Source: CAYTXJ01 sp965613025 (GTDB lineage: Bacteria > Desulfobacterota > DSM-4660 > Desulfatiglandales > JALVMZ01). From it: a stretch of DNA of 22,009 nucleotides. Under the pieces are notes generated by a model that worked only from the letters and a program-made list of their open reading frames with translations, had not been told where the DNA came from and did no database searches. Below, one piece after another: positions 15,125 through 22,009 of the stretch. The stretch is taken from positions 1-22,009 of the forward strand of contig CBFDUE010000037.1 in assembly GCA_965613025.1 (NCBI GenBank). Reading direction: 5' to 3'. Made by a program: the position numbers and the translations under genes. The first letter of the stretch is position 1, and every line of letters begins with the position of its first letter.

Positions 15125-15214
15125 AGTGTGGTGGAGCTATACATCATCTTGACAAAATAGATAAGAAACCCTAAGTTGCCACTTAATATCCTTAGAGCTC
15201 AGGGGGGCAGTGAA

Positions 15215-16504
15215 ATGGATGATAAGGCCATATTAATTGTTGACGGAAAGAGATATGAATTTCCCATAATAAAAGGGAGTGAAGGGGAAAGGGCTATAGA
15301 TATTTCAGATTTAAGAAAGCAGACGGGTCTTATTACCTTAGATTATGGGCTTGCCAATACCGGAACCTGTATAAGCTCCATTACATTTATGGATGGAGAA
15401 AGGGGTATCCTGAGATACAGGGGCTATTCAATAGAGGATCTTGCAGAACATTCCACATTTGTTGAAACCGCCTATCTCTTAATTAATGGTGAGCTTCCAA
15501 CCAGAACCCAGTTAAATCGCTTTTCCGTACTTCTAAATGATCACTCATTGGTGCATGAAGATATGAGACACTTCTTTGAAAATTTCCCACGAAGGGCCCA
15601 TCCCATGGGGATACTCTCTTCCATGGTAAATGCACTCAGGGCATTTTATCCTGAGATACCTGAAAGATCAGAGGAAGAAGAGCTGAATGTGACTGTAACC
15701 AGACTGCTTTCCAAAGTCCGCACCATGGCTGCCATGTCATATAAGATATCCAGGGGGCATATGGTGGTATATCCAAGACATGATTACACCTATCCCGCAA
15801 ATTTTCTGTATATGATGTTCCACACCCCCGTTCGTCCCTATGAAGTGGATGAGGATTTTGTAAAGGCATTAAATGTATTTTGGATCTTACATGCAGATCA
15901 TGAACAGAACTGCTCAACAGCTTCTGTAAGGCTGGTTGGAAGTGCGAAAGTGAATCTATATGCTGCCATATCTGCAGGGATATGTGCACTGTGGGGGCCC
16001 CTGCATGGTGGAGCAAATCAGAAGGTGGTAGAGATGCTTACTCAGATATATGAAAATGGTGGAGATGTAATGCCTTTTATTGAGCGTGCAAAGGATAAAA
16101 ATGACCCTTTTAGACTTATGGGCTTTGGACACAGGGTATATAAGACCTATGATCCCAGAGCAAAGATAATAAAGAAGGTATGCGATAAGATTCTCAAAAA
16201 GCTTAAAAGGAAGGATCCCCTTTTAGATATAGCCCAAAAATTGGAAGAGGTGGCTCTTAAAGATCCCTACTTTATCGATCACAATCTCTACCCAAATGTG
16301 GACTTTTATAGTGGCATTCTGCTTCGTGCCTTAGGGATCCCTCTCAATATGTACACGGTAATGTTTGCTATAGGCCGTCTTCCTGGATGGATAAGTCAGT
16401 GGCTTGAAGGCAGGGATGACCCCAGGAGTAAGCTATTTAGACCGAGACAGATCTATCAGGGACAAAAGCTTAGAAAGTATATCCCCATTGATAAGAGGGG
16501 ATAG
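15215..16504 (+). CDS. gltA: Citrate synthase (type II, hexameric-type length)
   Basis: This enzyme condenses oxaloacetate and acetyl-CoA to citrate. The catalytic triad is visible at the same numbering as in the E. coli enzyme within one residue: H264 in GPLHGG, H306 in FGHRVY and D363 in NVDFYSG. LHADHEQNCSTASVR is also intact. The N-terminal beta-rich extension typical of Gram-negative GltA is present. ATG 15215 follows AGGGGGG (15201-15207) by 7 bases and gives 429 residues; a TTG at 15176 would add 13 unrelated residues and is not preferred. It stands 15 bases before the next gene, so the two are probably co-transcribed. A 2-methylcitrate synthase is less likely given the full N-terminal domain. 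Confidence 0.94.
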   Translation: MDDKAILIVDGKRYEFPIIKGSEGERAIDISDLRKQTGLITLDYGLANTGTCISSITFMDGERGILRYRGYSIEDLAEHSTFVETAYLLINGELPTRTQLNRFSVLLNDHSLVHEDMRHFFENFPRRAHPMGILSSMVNALRAFYPEIPERSEEEELNVTVTRLLSKVRTMAAMSYKISRGHMVVYPRHDYTYPANFLYMMFHTPVRPYEVDEDFVKALNVFWILHADHEQNCSTASVRLVGSAKVNLYAAISAGICALWGPLHGGANQKVVEMLTQIYENGGDVMPFIERAKDKNDPFRLMGFGHRVYKTYDPRAKIIKKVCDKILKKLKRKDPLLDIAQKLEEVALKDPYFIDHNLYPNVDFYSGILLRALGIPLNMYTVMFAIGRLPGWISQWLEGRDDPRSKLFRPRQIYQGQKLRKYIPIDKRG

Positions 16505-16519
16505 GGAGGATTAACTGTT

Positions 16520-17047
16520 ATGGATTTTAAAGTGTTTGAGGATATGAAAAAAGAAGAGCTAATGCAATATATCGAGTTTTTACTATGGCATTATAGGGTA
16601 GTGGATGCATTCTGGTTTATATATGTGGGAGAAAGATATGGTCAGGAGATTGCAGAGGAGATAAATGAAAAGGTATGGGGTAGGGTATCCCAGATGGCTG
16701 CAAAGGATATAGTGAAGAGGTTTGATATTCAGGAAAAGGGGATTGAAGGATTTATTAAGGCCCTTAGATATTTCCCATGGACAATAATTGTAGGCTATAA
16801 GATGGAAAGGGTAGGGGATGAACTTATTATAAAAGTCCCTTCGTGCCCTACTCAGGAGGCAAGGCTTAGAAGGGGATTGGATGAGTTTGTTTGCAAGTAT
16901 ATGCATAAGGCAGAGTTTGAGGGTTTTGCAAAGGTTATAGATGAACGTATTGAGGTGGAATGCATTTTTGCACCTCCAGATCCCCACCCTGATGATATGT
17001 TTTGTAAATGGAGGTTCTATCTTAAAGGAAAAGGGGATGAAGAGTGA
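16520..17047 (+). CDS. Small Cys/His-containing protein, probable DUF6125 family
   Basis: The function is unknown. The 175-residue protein has a helical N-terminal half (KKEELMQYIEFLLWHYRVVD and ERYGQEIAEEINEKVW) and a C-terminal half with four Cys and two His in conserved-looking settings: VPSCPTQEARLRRG (C109), EFVCKYMH (C125, H129), VECIFAPPDPHP (C148, H156) and FCKWRF (C162). This pattern suggests metal or cofactor binding. From memory it matches DUF6125, a family found mainly in Desulfobacterota-type genomes, related in look to L-2-amino-thiazoline-4-carboxylate hydrolase-like proteins. There is no signal peptide or membrane segment. AGGGAGGA at 16503-16510 is a good ribosome binding site. 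It lies between citrate synthase and the GlcD-type gene and overlaps the latter by 11 bases, implying co-expression. Confidence 0.7.
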   Translation: MDFKVFEDMKKEELMQYIEFLLWHYRVVDAFWFIYVGERYGQEIAEEINEKVWGRVSQMAAKDIVKRFDIQEKGIEGFIKALRYFPWTIIVGYKMERVGDELIIKVPSCPTQEARLRRGLDEFVCKYMHKAEFEGFAKVIDERIEVECIFAPPDPHPDDMFCKWRFYLKGKGDEE

Positions 17048-18410
17048 AATAAAAGAAGAGATAAAGAAGATATTTGGAAAAGAGCTATTTTCAGACTCTC
17101 TCATTGATCTAATCTCTCACTCCTACGATGCATCTGATCACCATCACAGACCCGACTGCATTGTTTGGCCTGAGGACAAACTTCAGATCTCTCGTCTTCT
17201 AAGCCTTGCAAATATTTATGAATTCTCTGTTATTCCCAGAGGGGCAGGCACTGGACTTGCTGGAGGAGCAGTCCCTGTTGAGGGTGGTGTGGTAGTGGAT
17301 ACATGCAGAATGAATAAGATAGTAGAGATAAGTATTGAAGACAGGGTAGCTGTGGTTCAACCAGGGGTTGTCTATGAAGATCTAGACAGAATCTTAAGGA
17401 GATATGGCTATTTTTATCCCCCTGATCCTGCAAGCAGCAGGGTCTGCACCATTGGAGGGAATGTGGCAACCAATGCCGGGGGCCTTAGGGGAGCAAAATA
17501 TGGAGTTACCAAACACTATGTATTGGGTCTTGAGGTGGTGCTTCCAGATGGAAGGATCATGAAGACCGGCACCAGATGTATGAAGAGTGTGTCTGGATAT
17601 GATCTTACCTCCCTCTTTATTGGCTCTGAAGGCACCTTGGGAATTATTACAGAGATAACAGTTAAGATATCACCTCTACCCAAGGAATTTGAAACCCTAT
17701 TATGCTTTTTCCCTACCTTAAAGGATGCGGCTCAGGCAGTTAGTGACATAATTCACGCAGGTATCATTCCCAGTGCTCTGGAGATTCTTGACGAAAATAG
17801 TATAGCGCTTATGAGGCAGAGTAAGAGGATAGAGCTTCCACCTTCAGAGGCCATGCTATTGATTGAAACGGACGGATTTACTCATAAAGAGGCAGAGGCT
17901 CAGATGTCTAAGGTCTATAATATTGTTCTTAAAAACAGGGCAGTTAAAATTGAAAAGGCAGAGCGTGGAGAAGATAGGGAGAGGCTTTGGAATACCAGAA
18001 AGATGATAGGAAGCATTGGAATTGAACTTGGCCCTGACCATGTATCAGAGGATGTGGCAATACCCATATCTTTGATGCCAGAGATGATAACCAAGGTATC
18101 TGAGATAATCAAAAAATTTGAACTTCCATTTCTCATATTTGGGCATGCAGGGGATGGGAATCTTCACCCCAAGATCATATTTCACTCTAAGGATAAAGCG
18201 CAGTTAAAGAAGGTAAGAAAGGCAGTGGATGAGATATTCAAGGTCACATGTAAGGCAGGGGGGACACTTACTGGTGAACATGGAATCGGATTGGAAAAGG
18301 CCTCCTATATGTCCTATGAACACGACCCCATAAGTATGGAGATGATGAGAGCTCTTAAGCGTATATTTGATCCTAAAAATATCTTAAATCCTGGTAAGAT
18401 GAATCTGTAA
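17037..18410 (+). CDS. glcD: FAD-linked 2-hydroxyacid dehydrogenase (GlcD / D-lactate dehydrogenase family)
   Basis: This is a flavoprotein oxidising D-lactate, glycolate or a related D-2-hydroxyacid. The FAD-binding (PCMH) domain carries PRGAGTGLAGGAVPVEGGVVV (from residue 67) and the IGGNVATNAGG loop; the C-terminal FAD-oxidase domain carries FGHAGDGNLHP and GEHGIG with the metal- and substrate-binding His residues, ending in NPGKM. Start ATG 17037 gives 458 residues, the family length; the longer frame from 16941 is not supported. No FeS subunit gene (GlcF/LldF type) follows, and no FeS motif is fused, so the electron acceptor is unknown. It overlaps the preceding gene by 11 bases, and larA begins 3 bases after its stop. 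That pairing points to lactate or another racemisable 2-hydroxyacid as substrate. Confidence 0.88.
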   Translation: MKSEIKEEIKKIFGKELFSDSLIDLISHSYDASDHHHRPDCIVWPEDKLQISRLLSLANIYEFSVIPRGAGTGLAGGAVPVEGGVVVDTCRMNKIVEISIEDRVAVVQPGVVYEDLDRILRRYGYFYPPDPASSRVCTIGGNVATNAGGLRGAKYGVTKHYVLGLEVVLPDGRIMKTGTRCMKSVSGYDLTSLFIGSEGTLGIITEITVKISPLPKEFETLLCFFPTLKDAAQAVSDIIHAGIIPSALEILDENSIALMRQSKRIELPPSEAMLLIETDGFTHKEAEAQMSKVYNIVLKNRAVKIEKAERGEDRERLWNTRKMIGSIGIELGPDHVSEDVAIPISLMPEMITKVSEIIKKFELPFLIFGHAGDGNLHPKIIFHSKDKAQLKKVRKAVDEIFKVTCKAGGTLTGEHGIGLEKASYMSYEHDPISMEMMRALKRIFDPKNILNPGKMNL

Positions 18411-18412
18411 TT

Positions 18413-19696
18413 ATGAGATATAGGATTCCATATGGAAAGGGAGAGCTTGAGTTTGAAATTCCCCTCAGGATGAATGTCAAAGTCATAGAGTCCAAAAGAG
18501 TTGAAGCCATCCAAGATCTGGAAAATTCTACCTATCTTGCCTTAAAAGAGCCCATCTTTTCTGAATCCCTAAAGGATCTTGCCTCAAAGGCAGAGACTGT
18601 CTGTATAGTATTTACAGATCTTACCCGTTCCTGCCCAGATCACGTCTTTATTAAGGCATTAATTGAGGAGCTATTAAAGGCAGGCATAAAGGAAAAGGAC
18701 ATTGTGCTTCTCTGTGGGACAGGAATGCACAGAAGCCTTACCCTTGAGGAAAAGAGGCTAAAGCTGGGAAGAGATATAGCAGATAGATTTAGATGCCTTG
18801 ACCATTACCCTTTGGATCAGGGCAAGTTAAAGTGGCTTGGATATACAGATCAAAATATTCCCATCTTTATAAATAAGACAGCAGTTGATGCAGATCTTTT
18901 AATCTCAACAGGTATTGTAGAACCTCATCAATATGCAGGATATTCAGGGGGAAGAAAGAGCATTACAATAGGGGTGGGAGGAGCAGAGACCATCCGACAT
19001 ACCCATTCTCCTGCCTTACTGGACCACCCTAATACCCGTCTTGGAAGTATCAATGGAAATCCCTTTCACCATGCTATTACAGAAGGGGCGCGTAGGGCTG
19101 GGCTTAATTTCATCCTGAATTCAGTAAATGATGCAGAGGGAAGGCCTGTTAAGATAATGGCAGGACATTGGCAGAGTTGCTATCTTGAACTGGTTCAATT
19201 TGCAAAAGCAATATATGAAACCCCATTGAGTGGACAATATGATGTGGTAATTGCAGGTGTGGGATATCCTAAGGATATAAATCTCTATCAGGCATCTCGT
19301 GCGGCAAGCTATATCTTTTTTGCACCCAGATGCCCATTGAAAGAGGATGGGATAATAATACTGCCTGCCCAGTGTCCAGAAGGAGTTGGCAAAGGAGTAG
19401 GGGAACAGAATTTTTTTAAGATCCTTAAATCTGAAAAGGATATGTCAAGGCTTATTCAGAGACTAAAAAGTGAAAAGTATCCCCCTGGAGCACAGAGGGC
19501 CTTTATTATGGCAAAGGTGCTTGAAAAGACCAAAATTATCTTAATAAGCGATATGGACCCTGAAATAATAAAAGCCCTTCATATGTTATACGCCTCAGAT
19601 ATTAGTAAGGCATTACAGATGGCCTCTCACCTATTAAATAAAAGATCCCTCGATATACTTATCCTCCCCCATTCCATGCTCACCCTTACCTGTTAA
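18413..19696 (+). CDS. larA: LarA-family nickel-dependent 2-hydroxyacid racemase
   Basis: LarA proteins interconvert 2-hydroxyacid enantiomers with the nickel-pincer nucleotide (NPN) cofactor. By motif alignment with Lactobacillus LarA, the cofactor and catalytic residues are present: D69 and R72 (TDLTRSCPD), H106 (GTGMHR), H172 and cofactor-linked K182 (EPHQYAGYSGGRKS), H198 (RHTHS) and Q293 (NLYQ). The position matching Lactobacillus K298 is R296. The 427 residues are full length. The family includes lactate, malate, phenyllactate and hydroxyglutarate racemases, so the substrate is not proven; the adjoining GlcD gene supports a hydroxyacid feeding that dehydrogenase. The NPN makers LarB, LarC and LarE are not in the window and must be elsewhere. 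The ribosome binding site is weak, suggesting coupling with glcD. Confidence 0.85.
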   Translation: MRYRIPYGKGELEFEIPLRMNVKVIESKRVEAIQDLENSTYLALKEPIFSESLKDLASKAETVCIVFTDLTRSCPDHVFIKALIEELLKAGIKEKDIVLLCGTGMHRSLTLEEKRLKLGRDIADRFRCLDHYPLDQGKLKWLGYTDQNIPIFINKTAVDADLLISTGIVEPHQYAGYSGGRKSITIGVGGAETIRHTHSPALLDHPNTRLGSINGNPFHHAITEGARRAGLNFILNSVNDAEGRPVKIMAGHWQSCYLELVQFAKAIYETPLSGQYDVVIAGVGYPKDINLYQASRAASYIFFAPRCPLKEDGIIILPAQCPEGVGKGVGEQNFFKILKSEKDMSRLIQRLKSEKYPPGAQRAFIMAKVLEKTKIILISDMDPEIIKALHMLYASDISKALQMASHLLNKRSLDILILPHSMLTLTC

Positions 19697-19998
19697 AAAA
19701 ATAGTGAAATTCAAATGGGATTTGGTAGACACTTTTGGCCTGATGAATTTGCCAAAAATGTAACATCAGATGATAACGCTGTATATGCTAAAAAATCCTT
19801 GCCATATTCCCAAAAAAGATAATATACTAATTATAAAATTGAGAGCTTTGAAAAATTCAAAGCTCTCTTAAAAGTTCTGTAATTAAAGATTATTTTAAGT
19901 TAATATTTAGGGATCTGGGGGCTTAGCCCCCAGTGTAAATAGGGGTTATGCAAAGCTCTCGATAAAATAGGTTATGACTAGTTGAAAAGGGGGCCCGT
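19697..19998. other. Intergenic region with possible short ORF and repeat element
   Basis: This 302-base gap holds a 35-codon ORF at 19715-19822 (starting MGFGRHFWPDEF, weak ribosome binding site), which I cannot assign, and the short repeat copy at 19841-19960. AAGGGGG at 19987-19993 is the ribosome binding site of the next gene. A promoter for that gene is presumably here, but no strong -35/-10 pair stands out. Base composition is clearly more AT-rich than in the genes to the left. Confidence 0.5.
19841..19960. repeat. Dispersed repeat element, short copy (120 bases)
   Basis: The left hairpin GAGAGCTTTGAA/TTCAAAGCTCTC (19841-19867) has exactly the same 12-base arms as at 8617-8643. The right block 19927-19960 matches 8842-8875 in 32 of 34 bases. 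The ends GAGAGCTTTG and CAAAGCTCTC are perfect 10-base inverted repeats. A second hairpin, CTGGGGGC-TTA-GCCCCCAG, lies at 19915-19933. ATAAAAT occurs on both sides (19833-19839 and 19962-19968), a possible target duplication, although AT-rich repeats arise by chance. Confidence 0.7.
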
Positions 19999-20550
19999 AT
20001 GAAGAAATTAATTATATCAATTCTATTGCTAACACTTTTTGGATTATTTGGGTGTTCTTATCATCAAGCCTATACTAGAGGTACTGAAATACAAGCTAAG
20101 GCAAGGCGAGTTGCTTTACTTCCCCTTGTAAATCTAACTTCATATCCTAATGCAGGGAGGATTGTAGGAGATCTATTGGCAACGGAACTTTATGCCCTTA
20201 CAAATTTCCAGCTTCTTGAAAGAACAGAGATGCTCCAAAAGCTTAAAGGCAACGAAGATGATTTGGACTATGTTCTTGAAAAGGTTGACGCCCAAAAGGT
20301 GGGCAAGATGCTAGGCGTGGATACAGTCATATATGGTTCAGTTTCAGAATATAGATACAAAAGGGGATTAGATGAATCTCCAGTTGTAGGTATCAATATC
20401 AGATTATTGGATGTAAAGACGGGTAGAATACTGTGGGCAGCTAGTAGATCAGAAATTGGAGGATGTTTTTGGTTCTGTGAAGATTCGCTAAATAGATTAG
20501 CCCAGAAGGTATGTCATCGCATGGTTTTAAACATGATAAAAGGAAGATAA
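19999..20550 (+). CDS. Outer-membrane-type lipoprotein, PelC/CsgG-like
   Basis: The 183-residue protein starts with a lipoprotein signal: basic MKK, a hydrophobic run and the lipobox LFGC with Cys19. Ser at +2 favours the outer membrane. The mature part has the CsgG/LpoB-type fold pattern: RRVALLPLVNLT, a long helix, FQLLERTEMLQKL, LGVDTVIYGSVSEY and INIRLLDVKTGRILWAAS. The size, the C-terminal aromatic patch GGCFWFC and the neighbours resemble PelC, the lipoprotein ring that guides Pel polysaccharide through the outer membrane of Pseudomonas. This is inferred from pattern and context, and a general CsgG-family lipoprotein remains possible. A strong AAGGGGG ribosome binding site lies 5 bases upstream. 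It begins a rightward operon of AT-richer genes. Confidence 0.65.
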   Translation: MKKLIISILLLTLFGLFGCSYHQAYTRGTEIQAKARRVALLPLVNLTSYPNAGRIVGDLLATELYALTNFQLLERTEMLQKLKGNEDDLDYVLEKVDAQKVGKMLGVDTVIYGSVSEYRYKRGLDESPVVGINIRLLDVKTGRILWAASRSEIGGCFWFCEDSLNRLAQKVCHRMVLNMIKGR

Positions 20551-20552
20551 AG

Positions 20553-21410
20553 ATGCGACTGTGGATTATTTTTATTGTAATTCCTCTTATTTTAACACTA
20601 TTTTTAGGAAATCTTGTCTATGCAGAAAAGCCAGAGATAAAGACATGGCTCTGTTATTATGGAAAAGAATTTGGTCCAGAGGTATACTTACGCTTTGATT
20701 TGGTTGTTCTTGACGGTCATAATCATCCCTTAATTTGCCATATGGGGAAATCGAAGCCTATTATTCTTGGATATATAAGTGTTGGTGAGGTTGCAATCAA
20801 TGGATATCTTTGGCCCTATGTAAAAGGGAAGTCTTATCTTATTAGGAAAAATAAATTATGGAATTCGTGGGTTGTAGATGTAAGAAATCTTGAATGGCAG
20901 CATCTTCTTTTTGAGAACGCAATTCCTTATGTAGTCAAAGAAGGTTTCGATGGTTTTTTCCTTGATACCTTTGACTCTAGTATCTCTCTTATTAATGACC
21001 ATAAAGTTAAAGACCCAAATGGTATAAAAACTTCATTAAAGCAGATAATCCATAAAATAAGAGAAAAATATCCTGATAAATTTATTGCAGTAAATAGAGG
21101 GCTTTCTCTTTTACCTGAGATTGGAAGGGATATTGATTTTTTAGTTGTAGAAGATCTTTATAGTTATTATGGAGGACCAAAGAAGGGATATATTAGGGTA
21201 AAAAAAGAGACTCAAGAATTGCTCTTACAGCAGATAGAAATGGGCCTCAAGGTTAACCCTAATCTTATTGTTTTAACACTTGATTATGCTCCCCCTGATA
21301 GACCAGATATGGCTCGGGAAGCTATAGCCTTTTCAAGAAAGAGAGGATTTATACCTTATGTCAGTTCATATCTCCTCAATGAGATATACTTTTATACCAT
21401 TAATAACTAA
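20553..21410 (+). CDS. Secreted GH114-type glycoside hydrolase, like the PelA hydrolase domain
   Basis: The 285-residue protein has a Sec signal (MRLW, hydrophobic stretch, probable cleavage after VYA near residue 24) followed by a single TM1410/GH114-type barrel. Typical features are KTWLCYYG at the start, FDLVVLD, ILGYISVGEV, EGFDGFFLDTFDS (acidic residue D138) and FLVVEDLY (E200). D138 and E200 probably correspond to the catalytic acids of PelA-type galactosaminidases. ATG 20553 is chosen because AAGGAAG lies about 6 bases upstream and it leads into the signal peptide; it is 2 bases after the lipoprotein stop. In Pseudomonas this domain is the N-terminal part of the multidomain PelA; here it stands alone. 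Its 3' end overlaps the next gene. The likely role is trimming an amino-sugar polymer in the periplasm or at the surface. Confidence 0.72.
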   Translation: MRLWIIFIVIPLILTLFLGNLVYAEKPEIKTWLCYYGKEFGPEVYLRFDLVVLDGHNHPLICHMGKSKPIILGYISVGEVAINGYLWPYVKGKSYLIRKNKLWNSWVVDVRNLEWQHLLFENAIPYVVKEGFDGFFLDTFDSSISLINDHKVKDPNGIKTSLKQIIHKIREKYPDKFIAVNRGLSLLPEIGRDIDFLVVEDLYSYYGGPKKGYIRVKKETQELLLQQIEMGLKVNPNLIVLTLDYAPPDRPDMAREAIAFSRKRGFIPYVSSYLLNEIYFYTINN

Positions 21411-21940
21411 GAGTTTGATATCTATTTTGTTGCTTACACTATTCCTCATCTCTAATTCCAATGCAAAAACAATAGTCAAAAGAAAGGTCTTGATCTTATT
21501 CAATTCAAAAGAGTGTCAGAGTGAAGAAGGAAATATTGGCTATGAGATTTGTCAGACTATTTTGAATTATTATGGGATATTACCAGATTATAAGGATGTA
21601 AATATTAGGCCGCTTCCCGATAATAAAACAATGCTTTCATATAGAGGAATTATTAGTGTTTTTACCTCTAACAATGTAAAAGATCCAAAGGAATATCTTA
21701 GATGGCTTGATAGCCAGATTAAAGCAGGGAGAAAGGTGGTTATTCTAGGGACTCTTGGGGCAGAGATCTCGCCAAATGATATTACTCTTAACAAGTTAAT
21801 AAAAAAGATTTACCATGATCTTGGTCTTGAGTATGGAGGCAACTTTACTAATAAAAAAACAATCTTACGATATACTTACAAAGATAATAAAGGAGTAGAA
21901 TTTGAAAGGAAATATCCAATTCTTCCATGTTCATATGAAT
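21379..21940 (+). CDS. Exported protein resembling the middle domain of PelA, truncated by the contig end
   Basis: The frame is open from ATG 21379 to the last genuine base at 21940 (187 codons). It begins with a signal peptide: MRYTF, KSLISILLLTLFLISN, probable cleavage after SNSNA. The mature part, with VLILFNSKE, GYEICQTILNYYGI, YRGIISVFTSNNVKDPKEYLRWL and AGRKVVILGTLGAEI, resembles the reductase-like domain that lies between the hydrolase and deacetylase domains of PelA. A polysaccharide deacetylase domain would be expected downstream, but it is not in the data. The start lies 32 bases inside the previous gene without a clear ribosome binding site, so coupling or a slightly later start is possible. 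From 21941 the translated codons are adapter and not part of the protein. Confidence 0.6.
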
Positions 21941-22009
21941 CTGTCTCTTATACACATCTCCGAGCCCACGAGACTAGGCATGATCTCGTATGCCGTCTTC
22001 TGCTTGAAA
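21941..22009 (+). other. Illumina Nextera adapter sequence (artefact)
   Basis: The last 69 bases are not genomic. CTGTCTCTTATACACATCT (21941-21959) is the Tn5 mosaic end, CCGAGCCCACGAGAC (21960-21974) completes the Nextera read-through adapter, TAGGCATG (21975-21982) equals i7 index N706, and 21983-22006 is the complement of the P7 flow-cell sequence, followed by AAA. The order and lengths are exactly those of read-through in a short-insert Nextera library. Confidence 0.98.

Noticed and set aside
15149..15189. TTGACA upstream of citrate synthase as a promoter
   Set aside because: No acceptable -10 at 16-18 bases (best TAAGTT, 3 of 6), so it is not listed as a feature.
16941..17036. Longer start for the GlcD-type protein
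   Set aside because: It would lie wholly within the DUF6125-like gene and adds 32 residues without similarity; ATG 17037 gives the usual length.
21941..22009. Continuation of the last ORF through the window end
   Set aside because: Those codons are the translation of the Nextera adapter, not protein.

Overview
The window looks like the chromosome of a Gram-negative, probably anaerobic bacterium. It carries a Kdo-8-phosphate synthase (LPS core), lipoprotein and Sec signals, FeoAB, a COG1900 homocysteine-biosynthesis protein and a nickel-dependent racemase. That set, with AGG/AGA (Arg) and ATA (Ile) as favoured codons and moderate-to-low GC, fits Desulfobacterota (former Deltaproteobacteria) or a neighbouring phylum, possibly a thermophile. 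The assignment is an inference. The last 69 bases are Illumina Nextera adapter, so the biological sequence stops at 21940 at a contig end.

Region 1 (1-500): the 5' end of a nucleotidyltransferase gene runs leftward off the window. Facing right is a promoter followed by a transcription attenuator. It has a 28-codon leader peptide with the run Tyr-Phe-Tyr-Ser-Gly-Phe-Tyr-Phe-Arg-Trp, an antiterminator arm inside the end of the leader ORF, and a strong intrinsic terminator just before aroK. Region 2 (502-8592): nine tightly packed or overlapping genes, aroK-aroC-aroF-aroB-pheA-tyrA-aroD-aroE-aroA. They encode every step from erythrose-4-P and PEP to chorismate, plus the prephenate branches to Phe and Tyr. 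The attenuator therefore appears to sense the operon's own end products. The DAHP synthase has no regulatory domain and the PheA ACT domain has diverged effector motifs, so control may lie mainly at the RNA level.

Region 3 (8593-8879): a convergent gap filled by a repeat element with a hairpin that can end leftward transcription. A shorter relative lies at 19841-19960. Region 4 (8880-12404, minus strand): COG1900 homocysteine-biosynthesis protein, ECF transporter T component (CbiQ-like), ATPase with a His-rich Ni/Co-type tail (CbiO-like), then kdsA. Region 5 (12591-15124): feoA-feoB for ferrous iron uptake. Region 6 (15215-19696): citrate synthase, a small Cys-rich protein, a GlcD-type FAD-linked 2-hydroxyacid dehydrogenase and a LarA-family nickel racemase. 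The last two suggest racemisation and oxidation of lactate or a related 2-hydroxyacid.

Region 7 (19697-21940): more AT-rich sequence with a lipoprotein resembling PelC, a secreted GH114-type protein like the hydrolase domain of PelA, and a truncated exported protein resembling the middle domain of PelA. This looks like the start of a Pel-like exopolysaccharide locus with PelA split into two genes.
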